Assembly (NCBI GenBank): GCA_958496175.1 | Contig: OY292280.1 | Span: forward strand, 9,362,001 to 9,426,000 | Reading direction: 5' to 3' | DNA length: 64,000 nucleotides | Origin: Sisyra terminalis | Taxonomy: Eukaryota; Arthropoda; Insecta; Neuroptera; Sisyridae | Part shown: one piece after another, positions 11,259 to 22,138 of the stretch | How positions within the stretch are numbered: position 1 is the stretch's first letter | How the letters are laid out: each line of letters opens with the position of its first letter | Program-made: the position numbers and the translations under genes | The notes under the pieces: model-generated | Databases searched by the model: none | What the model saw: only the letters and a program-made list of their open reading frames with translations | Told to the model about the DNA's origin: nothing

Positions 11259-12345
11259 AATAGTTGAAATTCAAATAATTTAATAATAAGTACATAGATA
11301 TACAATGGTTATACTTGATTATGAAGGAACTGGGTTTCGTGCAATTGAACAAACTTTAATTTCGCGGTAGTTTTGTATATTGCAGTAGTGTAATAGTTTT
11401 GAGAAAAAGATTCATTCGGGAGTCGAGACAATGAAATGGGATTTCTACTAATATTTTAAATCTAGACCCTTTACTTTTGTTATTTTAACGCGAGTGTTTT
11501 GATATCTTTTCACTGTTTTCAGTCATAATTAAAACCGACTTTATTGAACTTGACGATATTTTGTATGTATAGATACTGATAAATTTATGGATTATTTGAT
11601 TCACGGTAGGTATACCTACCGTAGCTATACGCAATTGAACATACTTCTTTAGATATTTATAGATATTTTTATAGATATTTATAAATATATATTTTTTTAA
11701 TTATACAGTTGAAATTCTGATATTTTAATAATAAATGTATACATGGTTATACAATTGTTATACTCGATTATGGAGGAACTGGGTTTCGTGCAATTGAACA
11801 AATTTTAATTTCGCGGTAGTTTTGTACATTGCAGTAGTGTAATAGTTTTGAGAAAAAGGCTCATTCGGGAGTCGAGACAATGAAATGGGATTTCTACTAA
11901 TATTCTAAATCTTGACCCTTTACTTTTGATATTTTGATGCGAGTGTTTTGATAACTTTTTACTGTTTTGAGTCATAATTAAGACCGACTTTATTGAACTT
12001 GACGATATTTTTTTATGTATAGATACTGATTGTTTTTTGGATTATTTGGTTCACGGTAAATATACCTACTATAGGTAAACGCAATTGGACATACTCTTTT
12101 TAGATATTTATAAATATTTTTTGATAATTAATTGATCATTACATACAAATATTTTATTCTAAGCAACAATTTATTAAATGTATCTTTTTAAAGTAGACAA
12201 AATAGTGTTTTTAAGTATGATAATGTTTTTCGAAAAAGAAATAAGAAAAATAAAAATTTTCATATAGCACTACAAATAGCAAATCTATAAAGGAAATATA
12301 GTATACACCTACGTTGCGCAGACGAAGTCGCGGGGATCAGCTAGT
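11259..12345 (+). mobile_element. Helitron-like non-autonomous element, tandemly duplicated
   Basis: Two direct copies lie about 449 bases apart. Both carry GGAACTGGGTTTCGTGCAAT, TTCATTCGGGAGTCGAGACA (or TCATTCGGG) and GACTTTATTGAACTTGACGA. Only the second continues to a 3' end with a small hairpin (CGCAGACGAAGTCGCG) followed eight bases later by CTAG and then T (12341-12345). A hairpin just before CTRR, inserted ahead of a T, is the classic Helitron 3' end. A third copy is at 58.4 kb. The 5' end was not resolved and no RepHel frame is present. Confidence 0.65.
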
Positions 12346-13825
12346 CTCTTATAAAGAACGAACTGCGTGGTCTCCATAAGACGAATTTGTTTCTTTTTTT
12401 TTAATGAGTTGGCATTTTCTTTTGCATTTTCTTGAACTGATTTAGCCACTTCCTGATCTTTCATCCTTATGGATTACTAAAAAAGTTTAAGTTGGGGAGG
12501 GGGTTGAAAGAGTCCATTTTATGTGTTGATGTTAATTCCATTCTTTTTGATTTGTAACTTTGGTTTATATATTTTCATCTCGGAAACTTTTAAATACTAA
12601 TAAAATAAAATTTTATATAGTAAACGAGGAGTTGAGCGAAGATCGGTTTTGTAGATACTTGTACTGGAAAGCAAAAAATTGTGCTTTGGAGTCAAAGAGG
12701 TGAACGATAAGGGATGGAAAAAATCTCATTTGAAGCGTATGTGCTTGTAAATTTTAATTTATTTTTATGTAACAATAAAGAGGAATTGTCGCAACTTTAT
12801 TATTTTGCCGTTATTTATTAGGATAAAAACAAATAGGGGATGGTGGGACGGAGAATTGTGGGTGTTTTTTTTCCGCGTAGAATGATGACGTTGGAGGAGA
12901 AATGAAAACGTGAATAAATTTTGTAAAAACCATGCGATATAAAGAATTCACACTCATCAAGTCAAACCAGCTGTATCTGGAGGGTTGTAAAATCATTTTT
13001 CTTTACAACCCTGTTCACACATTTGACTCAGTATCAATTCAATACACGAATTCATGAATCATTTCCGTACGCGATTTTCATATGAACGCCAAACCGCCAT
13101 CGCTGTTATCTTTAACGAACATAATTTTATTCATATAAAAAATTTTTATCGAAAAGAAAATCTGTGAGAAAAGCCCAACACTCATTAAACACACCGAATT
13201 TCCGGCAAACAGCCGGGGGTGGATATCAAATTAGTCGCCTAATACCTGCCAGGACCAAAATGAATCCAACATATCGCGATAAAACAACGACTTTCCAAAA
13301 TTACCTTCAACGTTAATTTTTCAACGTCCCTCATCTAAGCCACAAATCTCCCGCGAACGATGACGAAGAACCGCGACCCCTACGCAAAAAAGCCACCCTG
13401 GTCGTTCCAACCCTCGCCCCAATCTCAATGCCCCACCGGTTTGCTGATAGTTTCCGTGAACGCCGGGAAAAAGAATGAAAATGCGTGGAAACTCGGGAAG
13501 ACGAGCATCTTTTTTCTCAAATACCTTTTCAGCTGTCTACATACGAAACTCACATTGATCGTAGTCATCGTTATCGCGAGTTAACGAAGCTTTTCAAGCT
13601 TTACACACTGAGCTTTCGTTAACATTATTTACTATCGTTTGTACACGAACATAACACATCCTCATCATAATGCCACCCGGCTATATTTTCGTTAAAAATT
13701 TGCTTCATTAGTGCTAAAAGAAAATCACTACATTACTCAAATATTCAGTTAGTCTCGAAAAAGCTCAATAAAAGCTCACTGAATAGAACCAAAATGGTTA
13801 CGGTGTATTTCATATCACATAAACC
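12346..13825. other. Single-copy region and island, no supported gene
   Basis: 12.35-12.8 kb is AT-rich. 12.8-13.6 kb is less AT-rich with GC-containing stretches (for example around 13200 and 13360-13480). A plus-strand ATG frame at 13360-13584 is open for 74 codons but resembles no known protein and has no splice context that I trust. Confidence 0.35.
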
Positions 13826-14499
13826 ACAGGGTCTAGCAGGATCCACATGGCGAGTTGGCCCCCAAATAGGAACCTATGTCGAAACTTATGCTCAAATATC
13901 GGCTTGATATACAAACACATTTTAAATACTTTTCGCGACCAAATTCCTCTTTGACCTGGAGATATGGGCAAAAATGTCCCCCCGCATGGCTATTTTTCAA
14001 AGTTATATATCTCAAAAACTAATTGAGCTAGAAAAGTGAAACCAACGCGAGGCTTTAGATTATTTTACAGAGTATATCATAAATTTTTTTGAAATTTTTA
14101 GAAAAAAAATATACAAAAAAAATCCAAAAAACGAATGAAATATTTTTTTATATGTTCTCTGAAAATGACAATCACGAAAAAAATAAATTTAATGCTTCTT
14201 AATGAGCACTATAACTCATTAAAATTGCGCGAAAAAATAGTTAAAAAATAGTTAAAAATAATACCTAACGAAACTTAATAATAAGGAAACATAAAAGTAA
14301 AAAACAAATAAGGATACCTAAGTATTACTTAAGTTACTTCGGATACTTTTGAAAAAGTAACTTATCAAGAATCCAAAATCAGTGGTTTTTAATCTTGATG
14401 GAGATATTGACCCCCACCAGTTTCATATCAGCATTCCCGAACCCTTTTTAATTAGAAAAATAAAACATGACTTTTTCAAATTGAAATCCTAATTAAGAC

Positions 14500-14635
14500 T
14501 TCCATTAAGACCCTAGGATTAATAAATATCTCTTTTCTAGAGATATCGATAATTTGTTTTTTATACGAGGATCCAACCGAACATCTCCCAGTTTTGGAGT
14601 GGCCATCTTGACCACTCGGTCACCAGTCACCATAA
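14500..14635 (-). repeat. tRNA-like SINE segment (unit 1-2 junction)
   Basis: Read on the minus strand it starts GGTGACCGAGTGGTCAAG, matching a tRNA A box (TRGYNNARNNGG), and continues through an anticodon-arm-like part to a decayed B box (GTTCGGTTGGATCC). It closely resembles the better-preserved head at 57.36-57.42 kb. Body sequence toward 14500 contains ATATCTCTTTTCTAGAGATA. It is too degenerate to be a functional tRNA. Confidence 0.55.
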
Positions 14636-15219
14636 AACACATTTTATATACTTTTCGCGACCAAATTCTTCTTTGACCTGGAGATATGGGCAAAAATGTC
14701 CCCCGCATGGCTATTTTTCAAAGTTATATATCTCAAAAACTAATTGAGCTAGAAAAGTGAAACTAACGCGAGGCTTTAGATTATTTTACAGAGTATATCA
14801 TAAATTTTTTTAAAATTTTTAGAAAAAAAATATGCAAAAAAAATCCAAAAAACGAATGAAATATTTTTTTATATGTTCTCTGAAAATGACAATCACGAAA
14901 AAAATAAATTTAATGCTTCTTAATGAGCACTATAACTCATTAAAATTGCGCGAAAAAATAGTTAAAAAATAGTTAAAAATAATACCTAACGAAACTTATT
15001 AATAAGGAAACTTAAAAGTATAAAGCAAATAATGATACCTAAGTATTACCTAAGTTACTTCGGATACTTTTGAAAAAGTAACTTATCAAGTATCCAAATC
15101 AGTGGTTTTTAATCTTGATGGAGATATTGACCCCCACCAGTTTCATATCAGCATTCCCGAACCCGTTTTAATTAGAAAAATAAAGTATGACTTTTTCAAA
15201 TTGAAATCCTAATTAAGAC

Positions 15220-15356
15220 TTCCATTAAAACCCTAGGATTAATAAATACCTATTTTCTAGAGATATCGATAATTTGTTTTTTATACGAGGATCCAACCGA
15301 ACATCTCCCAGTTTTGGAGTGGCCATCTTGACCACTCGGTCACCAGTCACCATAAA
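15220..15356 (-). repeat. tRNA-like SINE segment (unit 2-3 junction)
   Basis: A near-identical second copy of the segment at 14500-14635, carried along by the ~720-bp tandem amplification. Minus-strand A-box-like GTGACCGAGTGGTC is intact. Confidence 0.55.
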
Positions 15357-15960
15357 ACACATTTTATATACTTTTCGCGACTAAATTCCTCTTTGACCTG
15401 GAGATATGGGCAAAAATGTCCCCCCGCATAGCTATTTTTCAAAGTTATATATCTCAAAAACTAATTAAGCCAGAAAAGTGAAACCAACGCGAGGCTTTAG
15501 ATAATTTTACAGAGTACATCATATATTTTGAAATTTTTAGAACAAAAAATGTACAAAAAAAATGCAAAAAATAAATGAATAATTTTTTTATGTGTTCTCT
15601 GAAAATGACAATCACGAAAAAAAAATATTTTTTGCTTTTACATGAGCACTATAACTCATAAAAATTGCGTGAAAAAATAGTTGGTGCAACACCTTGAAAA
15701 AAGATGAAATGTAATTTACGCCTAGTACTATACCTGGGTTTTATTTTTTTTCGAAGTGTTTCACCAACTTTTTTTTCACAAAATTTTAATAAAAATAGAC
15801 CACATATAGGAGCAAAACATATATTATTTTTATAATTGTAAGTCTAAGGAAACATAAAAAAAAAAATATAATTTTTTTGTTTTTCTATATTTACTCTGAA
15901 GATAATAACTTTCAAGATCAAAATAATTGATCCCAAAAGAAAAAAAAAACAACTAGTGTT

Positions 15961-16324
15961 CAATGTTTATTAATTTCTTTTTTTTTATTTACAAATTTTG
16001 TTTTTGCACCATCTGCCTCTCGGCAATAATTGCAATATGTCACAATTACAACACTGGTGGGTTAGTTGTGTCCAATGACCAAATTAACATTAAAAATTAT
16101 AGTTAAACAACATTAATAATTAATCACGAGCAAATTTTCTTAGAGAAAGGAAGAAGTATTGAACTACGAGGTTGGACCATTTCCAAGGTCGTCACTGTTC
16201 GGGTTCCTCACGAAGAATTTGCTGAAAGGACAGGAATGTGGAAAAATTCCCCCCTTCTACAATTACATCGTAAAAAAAGAAAGGTTTAAAAGCAACGAAG
16301 TGATTCAATATTATTTGACTGAGC
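15961..16324. other. Short unassigned stretch
   Basis: Non-repeated sequence after the 720-bp array. No gene or element end was recognised. Confidence 0.35.
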
Positions 16325-16420
16325 ACTCATGATGATTACTTGGCAATCGAAATACGTATCTGGGCAATACGTTAAAAATGCATTCGTTTGAGCTTTTTAA
16401 TCAAATTTATTCGAATAGTT
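16325..16420 (+). mobile_element. CGAAAT-family fragment
   Basis: A single plus-strand motif (ACTTGGCAATCGAAATACGT then ATCTGGGCAATACGT) with the following GTTTGAGC...TCAAATTTAT block. The expected CTGAGGAAG start is decayed and everything upstream is missing. It ends in the same direction as the other half-length copy (42.2 kb). Confidence 0.6.
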
Positions 16421-16644
16421 TACTATTGGGAATAGTTTTTTTTTAAGTTAGACCATAATATTAGATTTAAATTGATCATCTTTAAGCCGGAATAGATAAA
16501 AGTATTTAGGAAGCTTTTGGATAATTTTTTGTTGAGAAAGCCGGTACATTTAGGGGAGTTAATATAATTAAATATCATTAAAAGGTTAGAGAAGATGACT
16601 TAAATTAAAAATCGGTAAAGGAATGAAAAAATCGTAATTCATCA

Positions 16645-17286
16645 TCAAAATAAGATTTTTTCGGTGACTTTGAACAATTATACTGTGTATACAATATATA
16701 GGATATATTGCGGTCCAATTTATGTAGTATAATTTAATATAATAATATATAAAAATCATACCATAAACATAAATTTGAACAGAAGTTCAAACAAAAATAT
16801 TTGTGACGTATTGCTCAGATACGTATTTCGATTCCCAAGGAATCTTCCTCAGTGGTCATCAAGTAGTTTAGATCACTCCGTAACTGCTTTGTGATGATTT
16901 TACATAAATACTATAAACACTTCATAAATTAGACCACAATATATTCCATAAATTGTATAAACAGTATAACTGTTCAAATTCAACAAAAAATTTTTATTTT
17001 GATTTTGTACAATGGCAGCAAGGCCACAATCGCTTTTAAGTAAATTTCACAAAACTACTACGGCAATCGTGAATCATCACAAAGCAGTTACGGAGTGATC
17101 TAAATTACTTGATGACCACTGAGGAAGATTGCTTGGCAATCGAAATACGTATCTGGGCATTAAGTCACGAATATTTTTGTTTGAACTTCTGTTCAAATTT
17201 ATGTTTATGGTATGATTTTTATATTTTATTATATTAAATTATACTACATAAATTGAACCGCAATATATCCTATCTATTGTATACAC
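16645..17286 (-). mobile_element. CGAAAT-family long form
   Basis: The long end at the left is TCAAAATAAGATTTTTTCGG. The first motif is minus at about 16802-16880 and the second is plus at about 17085-17165 (CTGAGGAAGATTGCTTGGCA). Between them are an internal copy of the element tail (ATATTCCATAAATTGTATAA then CAGTATAACTGTTCAAATTC) and about 70 bases containing ATGGCAGCAAGGCCACAATC. The copy at 32.8 kb has the same inner arrangement, so this is a distinct long form. Flanking target duplication is unclear. Confidence 0.75.
17012..17098 (+). CDS. 28-codon frame inside CGAAAT long form
   Basis: ATG follows TTTGTACA. The frame (starting MAARPQSLLSKFHKTTTAIV) runs into the conserved motif region and stops at TGA. 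The related copy at 33173-33283 keeps the frame for 36 codons, and several differences between the two are synonymous. This may be the remnant start of a protein encoded by an autonomous relative, or chance. Function unknown. Confidence 0.25.
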   Translation: MAARPQSLLSKFHKTTTAIVNHHKAVTE

Positions 17287-17289
17287 ACA

Positions 17290-18440
17290 AAATGCATCGT
17301 TTTCTTTTCGTACTACGCTCGTTTTGTTTCATAGTATTCTTTTTTTTTCGCTTTACTTTGTATGAGTAAGTGGTAAAAGTTTCGTGTGAAATTCAATAGA
17401 AAATAAAAGGAAAAGGCGAAAAAAATTTACGGTTTATCTAACTTTTACAGCAACTTATTCGAGCATTTATTTCATTTGAAAGTTTTAGTGCGATAAAGAC
17501 GAGAGGGAAAAAAACGGTTGAAAAAAGGGAAATCTTTGCCAGCGGCTTGCAAAAGCAGAAATAAATAAGTACACATGTATCGGAGTAAATGTGGACAAAT
17601 TTTCGTCGGAGGCATATTTTGTCAATACGGGGGAACCATGTTGCAGGTGTTGTACGGAAGGCAATGCGTATGTGGTGTGGTGGTATACGGGAAGGATTTT
17701 CCATCGAGCGGAAAATGCGGGGGAAGACAACACAAAACAGGCCAAACTAAGTGAGCAGAACTTTGCGATGTAAAATTTTTCCCGAAACTTTTCCCCCGAC
17801 ATTCGATCTCTGGTGTCATTATTGAGATAAATTCAATAATAATATATTTTATCTCTAACCTTCTTTTCCAATTCACGCATGTCGCAACCCCGAACCATTA
17901 CCACTATTCCCATCCAAGATCAGCCCTATCACCCAGAAATTTTCCGTCTCTAATCTTTAATTAAGTAATTTTTTCCGCGTGTATTACCGTTTTTTGTCTT
18001 CCATCGCGAATATTTGTGAAATTTGATATGAACAGTTCTCCAGTCTTACAATTAGAGTAATAAAGGCCTTGCGATATTTGATTTCAAATTTGGAAAATCC
18101 TCAGGCTTTTCAAAGACGCACCACCCGCGTTATTTACACGCCAACTACGGAGGGATGAAAATCAAATGGAAGACTACAAATTAATTTATGCGCCTTATAA
18201 TTAAATTATAATGAGTTTTTATGCATAATTTACTTATTCAAATCCATGAAAATTGCAAATTTTAAATATCTGACATCTAATTAAATTACCCCGGCCAAAT
18301 TTCAATGCAACCCCCAATTTTCTTTCCTTATTAAAATAATCAAATATCCCATTCTTTTTTCCTATCCGGAAGTTGTTAAACCCGATTTCTTCGTTGAATT
18401 TATTAAAAAATATTCTAGTACATTTAAGGGTTGATCCCAC
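17290..18440. other. Single-copy island, possible regulatory DNA
   Basis: It is less AT-rich than the repeats. Overlapping frames on both strands at 17440-17870 suggest open sequence by composition rather than coding. 18120-18230 includes dense TAATTA-like and TTTATGC-like words (homeodomain-type sites) next to GC-bearing words. No gene is recognised. Confidence 0.35.
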
Positions 18441-19286
18441 TTGACAATGGCCTTTTTTTGTGTGGTTTCATTTTATTTGGATAAAAAAAAAATAATGAGC
18501 AATTAGTTTAGAGTCCGAGCCACAATTAAGGGGAACAAAGACGGTAGGGAATGTAGTTAAAGTTCCTCAGTTATAAAGCTCTTTTTTTGTGTTGGGAAAA
18601 TACAGAGGTGTGATTTTCATATCCAAATAGCGCTCGACTTAACTTGGATTGTTCTATGCTGTGAATAAGGAATTTAGAAATGAATGCTAGGGGTTGAAAA
18701 AATGCTACCAGCCATAGAAATGTAAAAGTCGGTTAAGGAGTGGTTGGTGCAAAAAGGATTTATACTCATTGTCCCATTCATGAGTTCCACACCTGCATAA
18801 CAGTCATAAAATGATGATTTCCACCATATTTTTAATAAGTTTCCCGCATTATAATACCTATAATTCTGGAAAAAATTATGATTTTTAAAAACCCAATTTC
18901 AACAAATATAATTTTGATACTTTTCAACAATTTCTTACAATTTGAAAGCTCTAATTTGATTGTAAATCGTTCAAATCACATTACAATTTCATAAGATATT
19001 GGTGGATGATGTAGTTTTTAACTCCAATCACTATCAATAGATGGCGCAATTAAAATATTCTATTAATAAAAAGTTTTGTTTATTGTGAAATACATCTTAA
19101 TTAATAAATTTTACAGAAAAATGAAAATTTTAAATACAAAATTTTGCGTAAATATGATAAAAAATTAAATCCAGATTACAAAAATTAGTCAATATCGTCA
19201 GTTTTGTCAACAATTTTATAGTTTTTCCCTACTTACTTTTAATCAAAGGTGCCAAATATACTTTTAGTAAGTATATAGAAACTTAA
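18441..19286. other. AT-rich stretch, no gene
   Basis: No coding frame or clear repeat unit was recognised. Confidence 0.35.
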
Positions 19287-19850
19287 TACGCAGAACTGTC
19301 CAAAAAAGTAGTTAGTTACTTTTAAGTATCTAAGTTACTTTATACTTTAGAGTAACTAATTATGAGTTCAGTGGGTCGTGAGATCCCAAAATTTGGCAAC
19401 CGCTGCCTTTAGAACGTTTGAATAAATTTTAAGGTACACATATTATGGGTATTAATGGGTAAGGGCTTAAAATATTTGTAATTTAGTTATATCGGTTTTT
19501 CCATGGCCAACCATTCCTACGACAAACAATTGTTTCTCATAAACATTAAATGTCATTTTATTAATTTGGTTATATAACTTTGAAATATTATTTATTCTTT
19601 TAAAGTATATAATTAGTTGATTTATACCATGTAGGTTTCCTATTGTTTAATAACTTATGGGTTCTTTTTAGATTAATAAATATCAAGTTATTTGACACGG
19701 GGAATTTTATAACTTACATTTTTATTGGTTAAAAGTTGCATAAATGTCAGGGAATAATATCTCAGTTACTTTCTTAAAGTAACTAAGATACTTGAAAGTT
19801 ACTAAGATACCATTTTTCTAACAGCTCTGCTTTTGACCGTTAAATATTTT
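19287..19850. mobile_element. Degenerate hAT-like element pair
   Basis: Inverted ends GCAGAACTGTCCAAAAAAGT (19287) and, on the other strand, GCAGAGCTGTTAGAAAAATG (about 19848) are followed by runs of AGTAACT/AGTTACT, a pattern typical of one hAT MITE group. Inside, ending at 19405, is the end of a second element (reverse complement CAGCGGTTGCCAAATTTTGG then CACGACCC). Target duplications are not clear, so the borders are approximate. Confidence 0.5.
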
Positions 19851-19916
19851 CAGCCTTTACCCATAAATAACCATAATATCTATACCTTTTTAATTTTTTT
19901 TTTAAAGTTCTAATGG

Positions 19917-20130
19917 CAGCGGTCGCCAAACTTTTTGACTTCACGACCCTCTAAAATCAGAAAATAAATCCCATAGACTCATAATAGGATTTTTGTGCTT
20001 AACGAACTATTTTAACAACAATGAGGTTGGAGTTTTAATTATATACGAAAGGAGGGTAAATGTGGCTCGGAGAGCCGCATGCGACTCTTTTCTGCGTCAT
20101 GTGCGGCTTCCATAAAAGTTTCAAAAAGAT
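19917..20130 (+). mobile_element. hAT-like 5' end fragment
   Basis: It begins CAGCGGTCGCCAAACTTTTT then CACGACCC, a terminal repeat matching the opposite-facing end at 19371-19405. Around 20062-20113 it has GGCTCGGAGAGCCGCATGCG and GTGCGGCTTCC, a GC-rich subterminal block like those in hAT elements. The 3' end was not found. Confidence 0.5.
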
Positions 20131-21480
20131 TACTTTCGACACAAAGTTTTATTGTTTTCCTGAACTTTGTAAGGATTGTTTTTTGATTTTATTATTAAAT
20201 ATATTTTTTTTTAAAAAAAATATCAATTATTAGTGGTTTAAATTTGAAAAGCGGGAATTTCATAGCGATATCCTTCAATAGTTATCTTGTAAAGTTTACT
20301 ATGACGGAAATTTTATACTGTTTTGTAAATTGTAAAATAGTATGTGATATACTGGTCATATTTGAGATTTAATTTAAATAAAAATAAAAAAAAATCGTGG
20401 TTACATTTCATCCTGTACTACTGTTATCATGATAGGTTCTTTATTTGAATTTCAATTGCCAAATAGTATGACGAATTATACGGGGACGATATTATAAATC
20501 AATATTAATCCGGGATGTTTGCCCAGAAAATTTTAGTGTCAACCAAAAAGGATGAAATAAACATCTAATGCTACGAATCAATTCTCAGCAAATTATAATT
20601 GATTGCATCCCAGAATTCTGGTCCATCTTTGGCAATTCCAGGATTTGCTTTTAAATCACACAACTAAATAATGCAAGTTTAGCTAAAAAAATTTATTTGT
20701 TTCACCCTTCATTTTTTGCTTCAATTTTCGAATTAACTCCTTAAAAACCACTATCACAGTGAAAACTGCTCCGAATTTGAAATTTGATAAGTTTCACTAT
20801 TACTAGAGGTTGACAATTTGCATCCATTATTTCTCGTAAGTCCAGGAAGTGTACGTTTCACTTATAACAATAATATAGTTTACCTAATTCCAAAAAGTAG
20901 ATTCATTTTTTCTGGGGATTCACAGACCTTATGCTCACTAATAATAGAGTTTAGTTATTTGATTTGTACTCTTTGTTCTTTTGAAATAAATATATTTATT
21001 TGCTGCACTACTTATATTAAATTTGATCCAATCAAAATCAATTGGACTCATTGTACAAAAATTATGATTCTAGCATTATTAGTTGACCTAATAGAAGTTC
21101 AAATTTGCCATTTATGGTGGAAAATTTTGCGAGTTTTTTGCTTAAATTATAATTGATAACTTTCAAACTTCTTTCAAATACAAAAGTATAATAAAACAAT
21201 GGAAATAATTAGTCTACAGCTTAAAAAGTTGGACCAATAGATTTAAATTGGTGGAGCTTTAAACGGACAGACAGACAAAAGATTGTGTGGCCTTTTTATA
21301 ACATTCTTATATACGTAATTATTTTTCTAATTCCAATTTTTCTCTTGTTTAGGCCGAGTTTGTATATAAAATTATTATCTTTGATCAAAGTAGAAGTATG
21401 TAATTATGTAGAAGGGGTTGAAAGGGGTAAAGTTCGGTTATTTTAGTCATTAGAAAGTTTGGTTATGTTATTATTATTGA
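20131..21480. other. Unassigned AT-rich region
   Basis: Contains an open plus-strand stretch (20818-21156) that starts at TTG and is rich in Ile/Phe/Cys/Tyr; I do not consider it coding. ACGGACAGACAGACAAAAG at about 21264 resembles sequence seen in degenerate transposons. Nothing firm. Confidence 0.35.
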
Positions 21481-22080
21481 ACACAAGATCAAAGAGGATA
21501 GAGTTGAAAGAAAACCATTGGATCACTCGCCATGACTGCAAATCATGAAGTCCCAGCACAAGATTTGAAATGTCCTTTCGATTAAGGGTGGTCACGTATT
21601 TGGAGCTTTGCTTGTTTGTTATTCGGCTGCTGCTTAATTTGCAGTTGGAGTAATGAAACGATTTATTGATTTCGACTAGGTTCTTTCGTTTTTCGGTGCC
21701 GGTTTTTGTTGCTTGACCGTTTCACGATTGGCGCTGGAGTGGGGGGCCGATGGTGGCGGGTGTGGCGAGAGTGGGGAGATCGTCTTGGCAGTATTTCATT
21801 CATTATTTCGGTTGCGGTGCATGAGCATGAGGGAATCATCAAGCACTTGATTGAACTAAATCATCACAATTTACGTGGTCGAGTTTCGTCGATTTGTCGT
21901 ATTTTCAATTTGTCGAATTGGCAAATTGTTGAATTCATGTTCCCAGTTTTCACCCACTTTAGTGAAGAGGGCTCCAAATGAAAAAAGTTACTTTTATTGG
22001 ATCAACAAACAAGTTCGATTGTTGACTCTACTCGACATCCTCAAATGCAATCACTTGCAATAAACTCTCGTCTTACATAT
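21481..22080. other. Single-copy island
   Basis: Less AT-rich, with a G-rich portion at 21730-21790. Overlapping plus-strand frames do not look like protein. Possible non-coding functional DNA, inference only. Confidence 0.35.
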
Positions 22081-22138
22081 TTTTGATTTCTTCCAACCTG
22101 CCACGTAAATTTCAACCCCTATTTGCCCGCTGAAAAAA

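Larger units (their letters stand above)
13826..15960. repeat. Tandem array of ~720-bp units from a foldback family
   Basis: The outer end CAGGGTCTAGCAGGATCCAC begins at 13828. The box ACTTTTCGCGACCAAATTC recurs near 13928, 14650 and 15370 (periods about 720-722). Each unit continues through GTTATATATCTCAAAAACTA, GAAACCAACGCGAGGCTTTA and TAATACCTAACG; the last unit diverges after about 15600. The outer part of the unit is the same family as the 44.9-46.45 kb palindrome, but here it is amplified head-to-tail without a matching inverted arm. A tRNA-like SINE segment lies at the two internal junctions. No protein is supported. Confidence 0.8.

Noticed and set aside
13833..14015. 60-codon frame matching the frame at 46265-46447
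   Set aside because: The two are alike because they lie in the same repeat end. The third copy (44.9 kb) has a one-base shift in the CCCCCGAAATAGG region, so there is no sign of protein conservation.
20818..21156. 112-codon plus-strand frame
   Set aside because: Starts at TTG, is rich in Ile/Phe/Cys/Tyr as expected from AT-rich DNA, and resembles no family.
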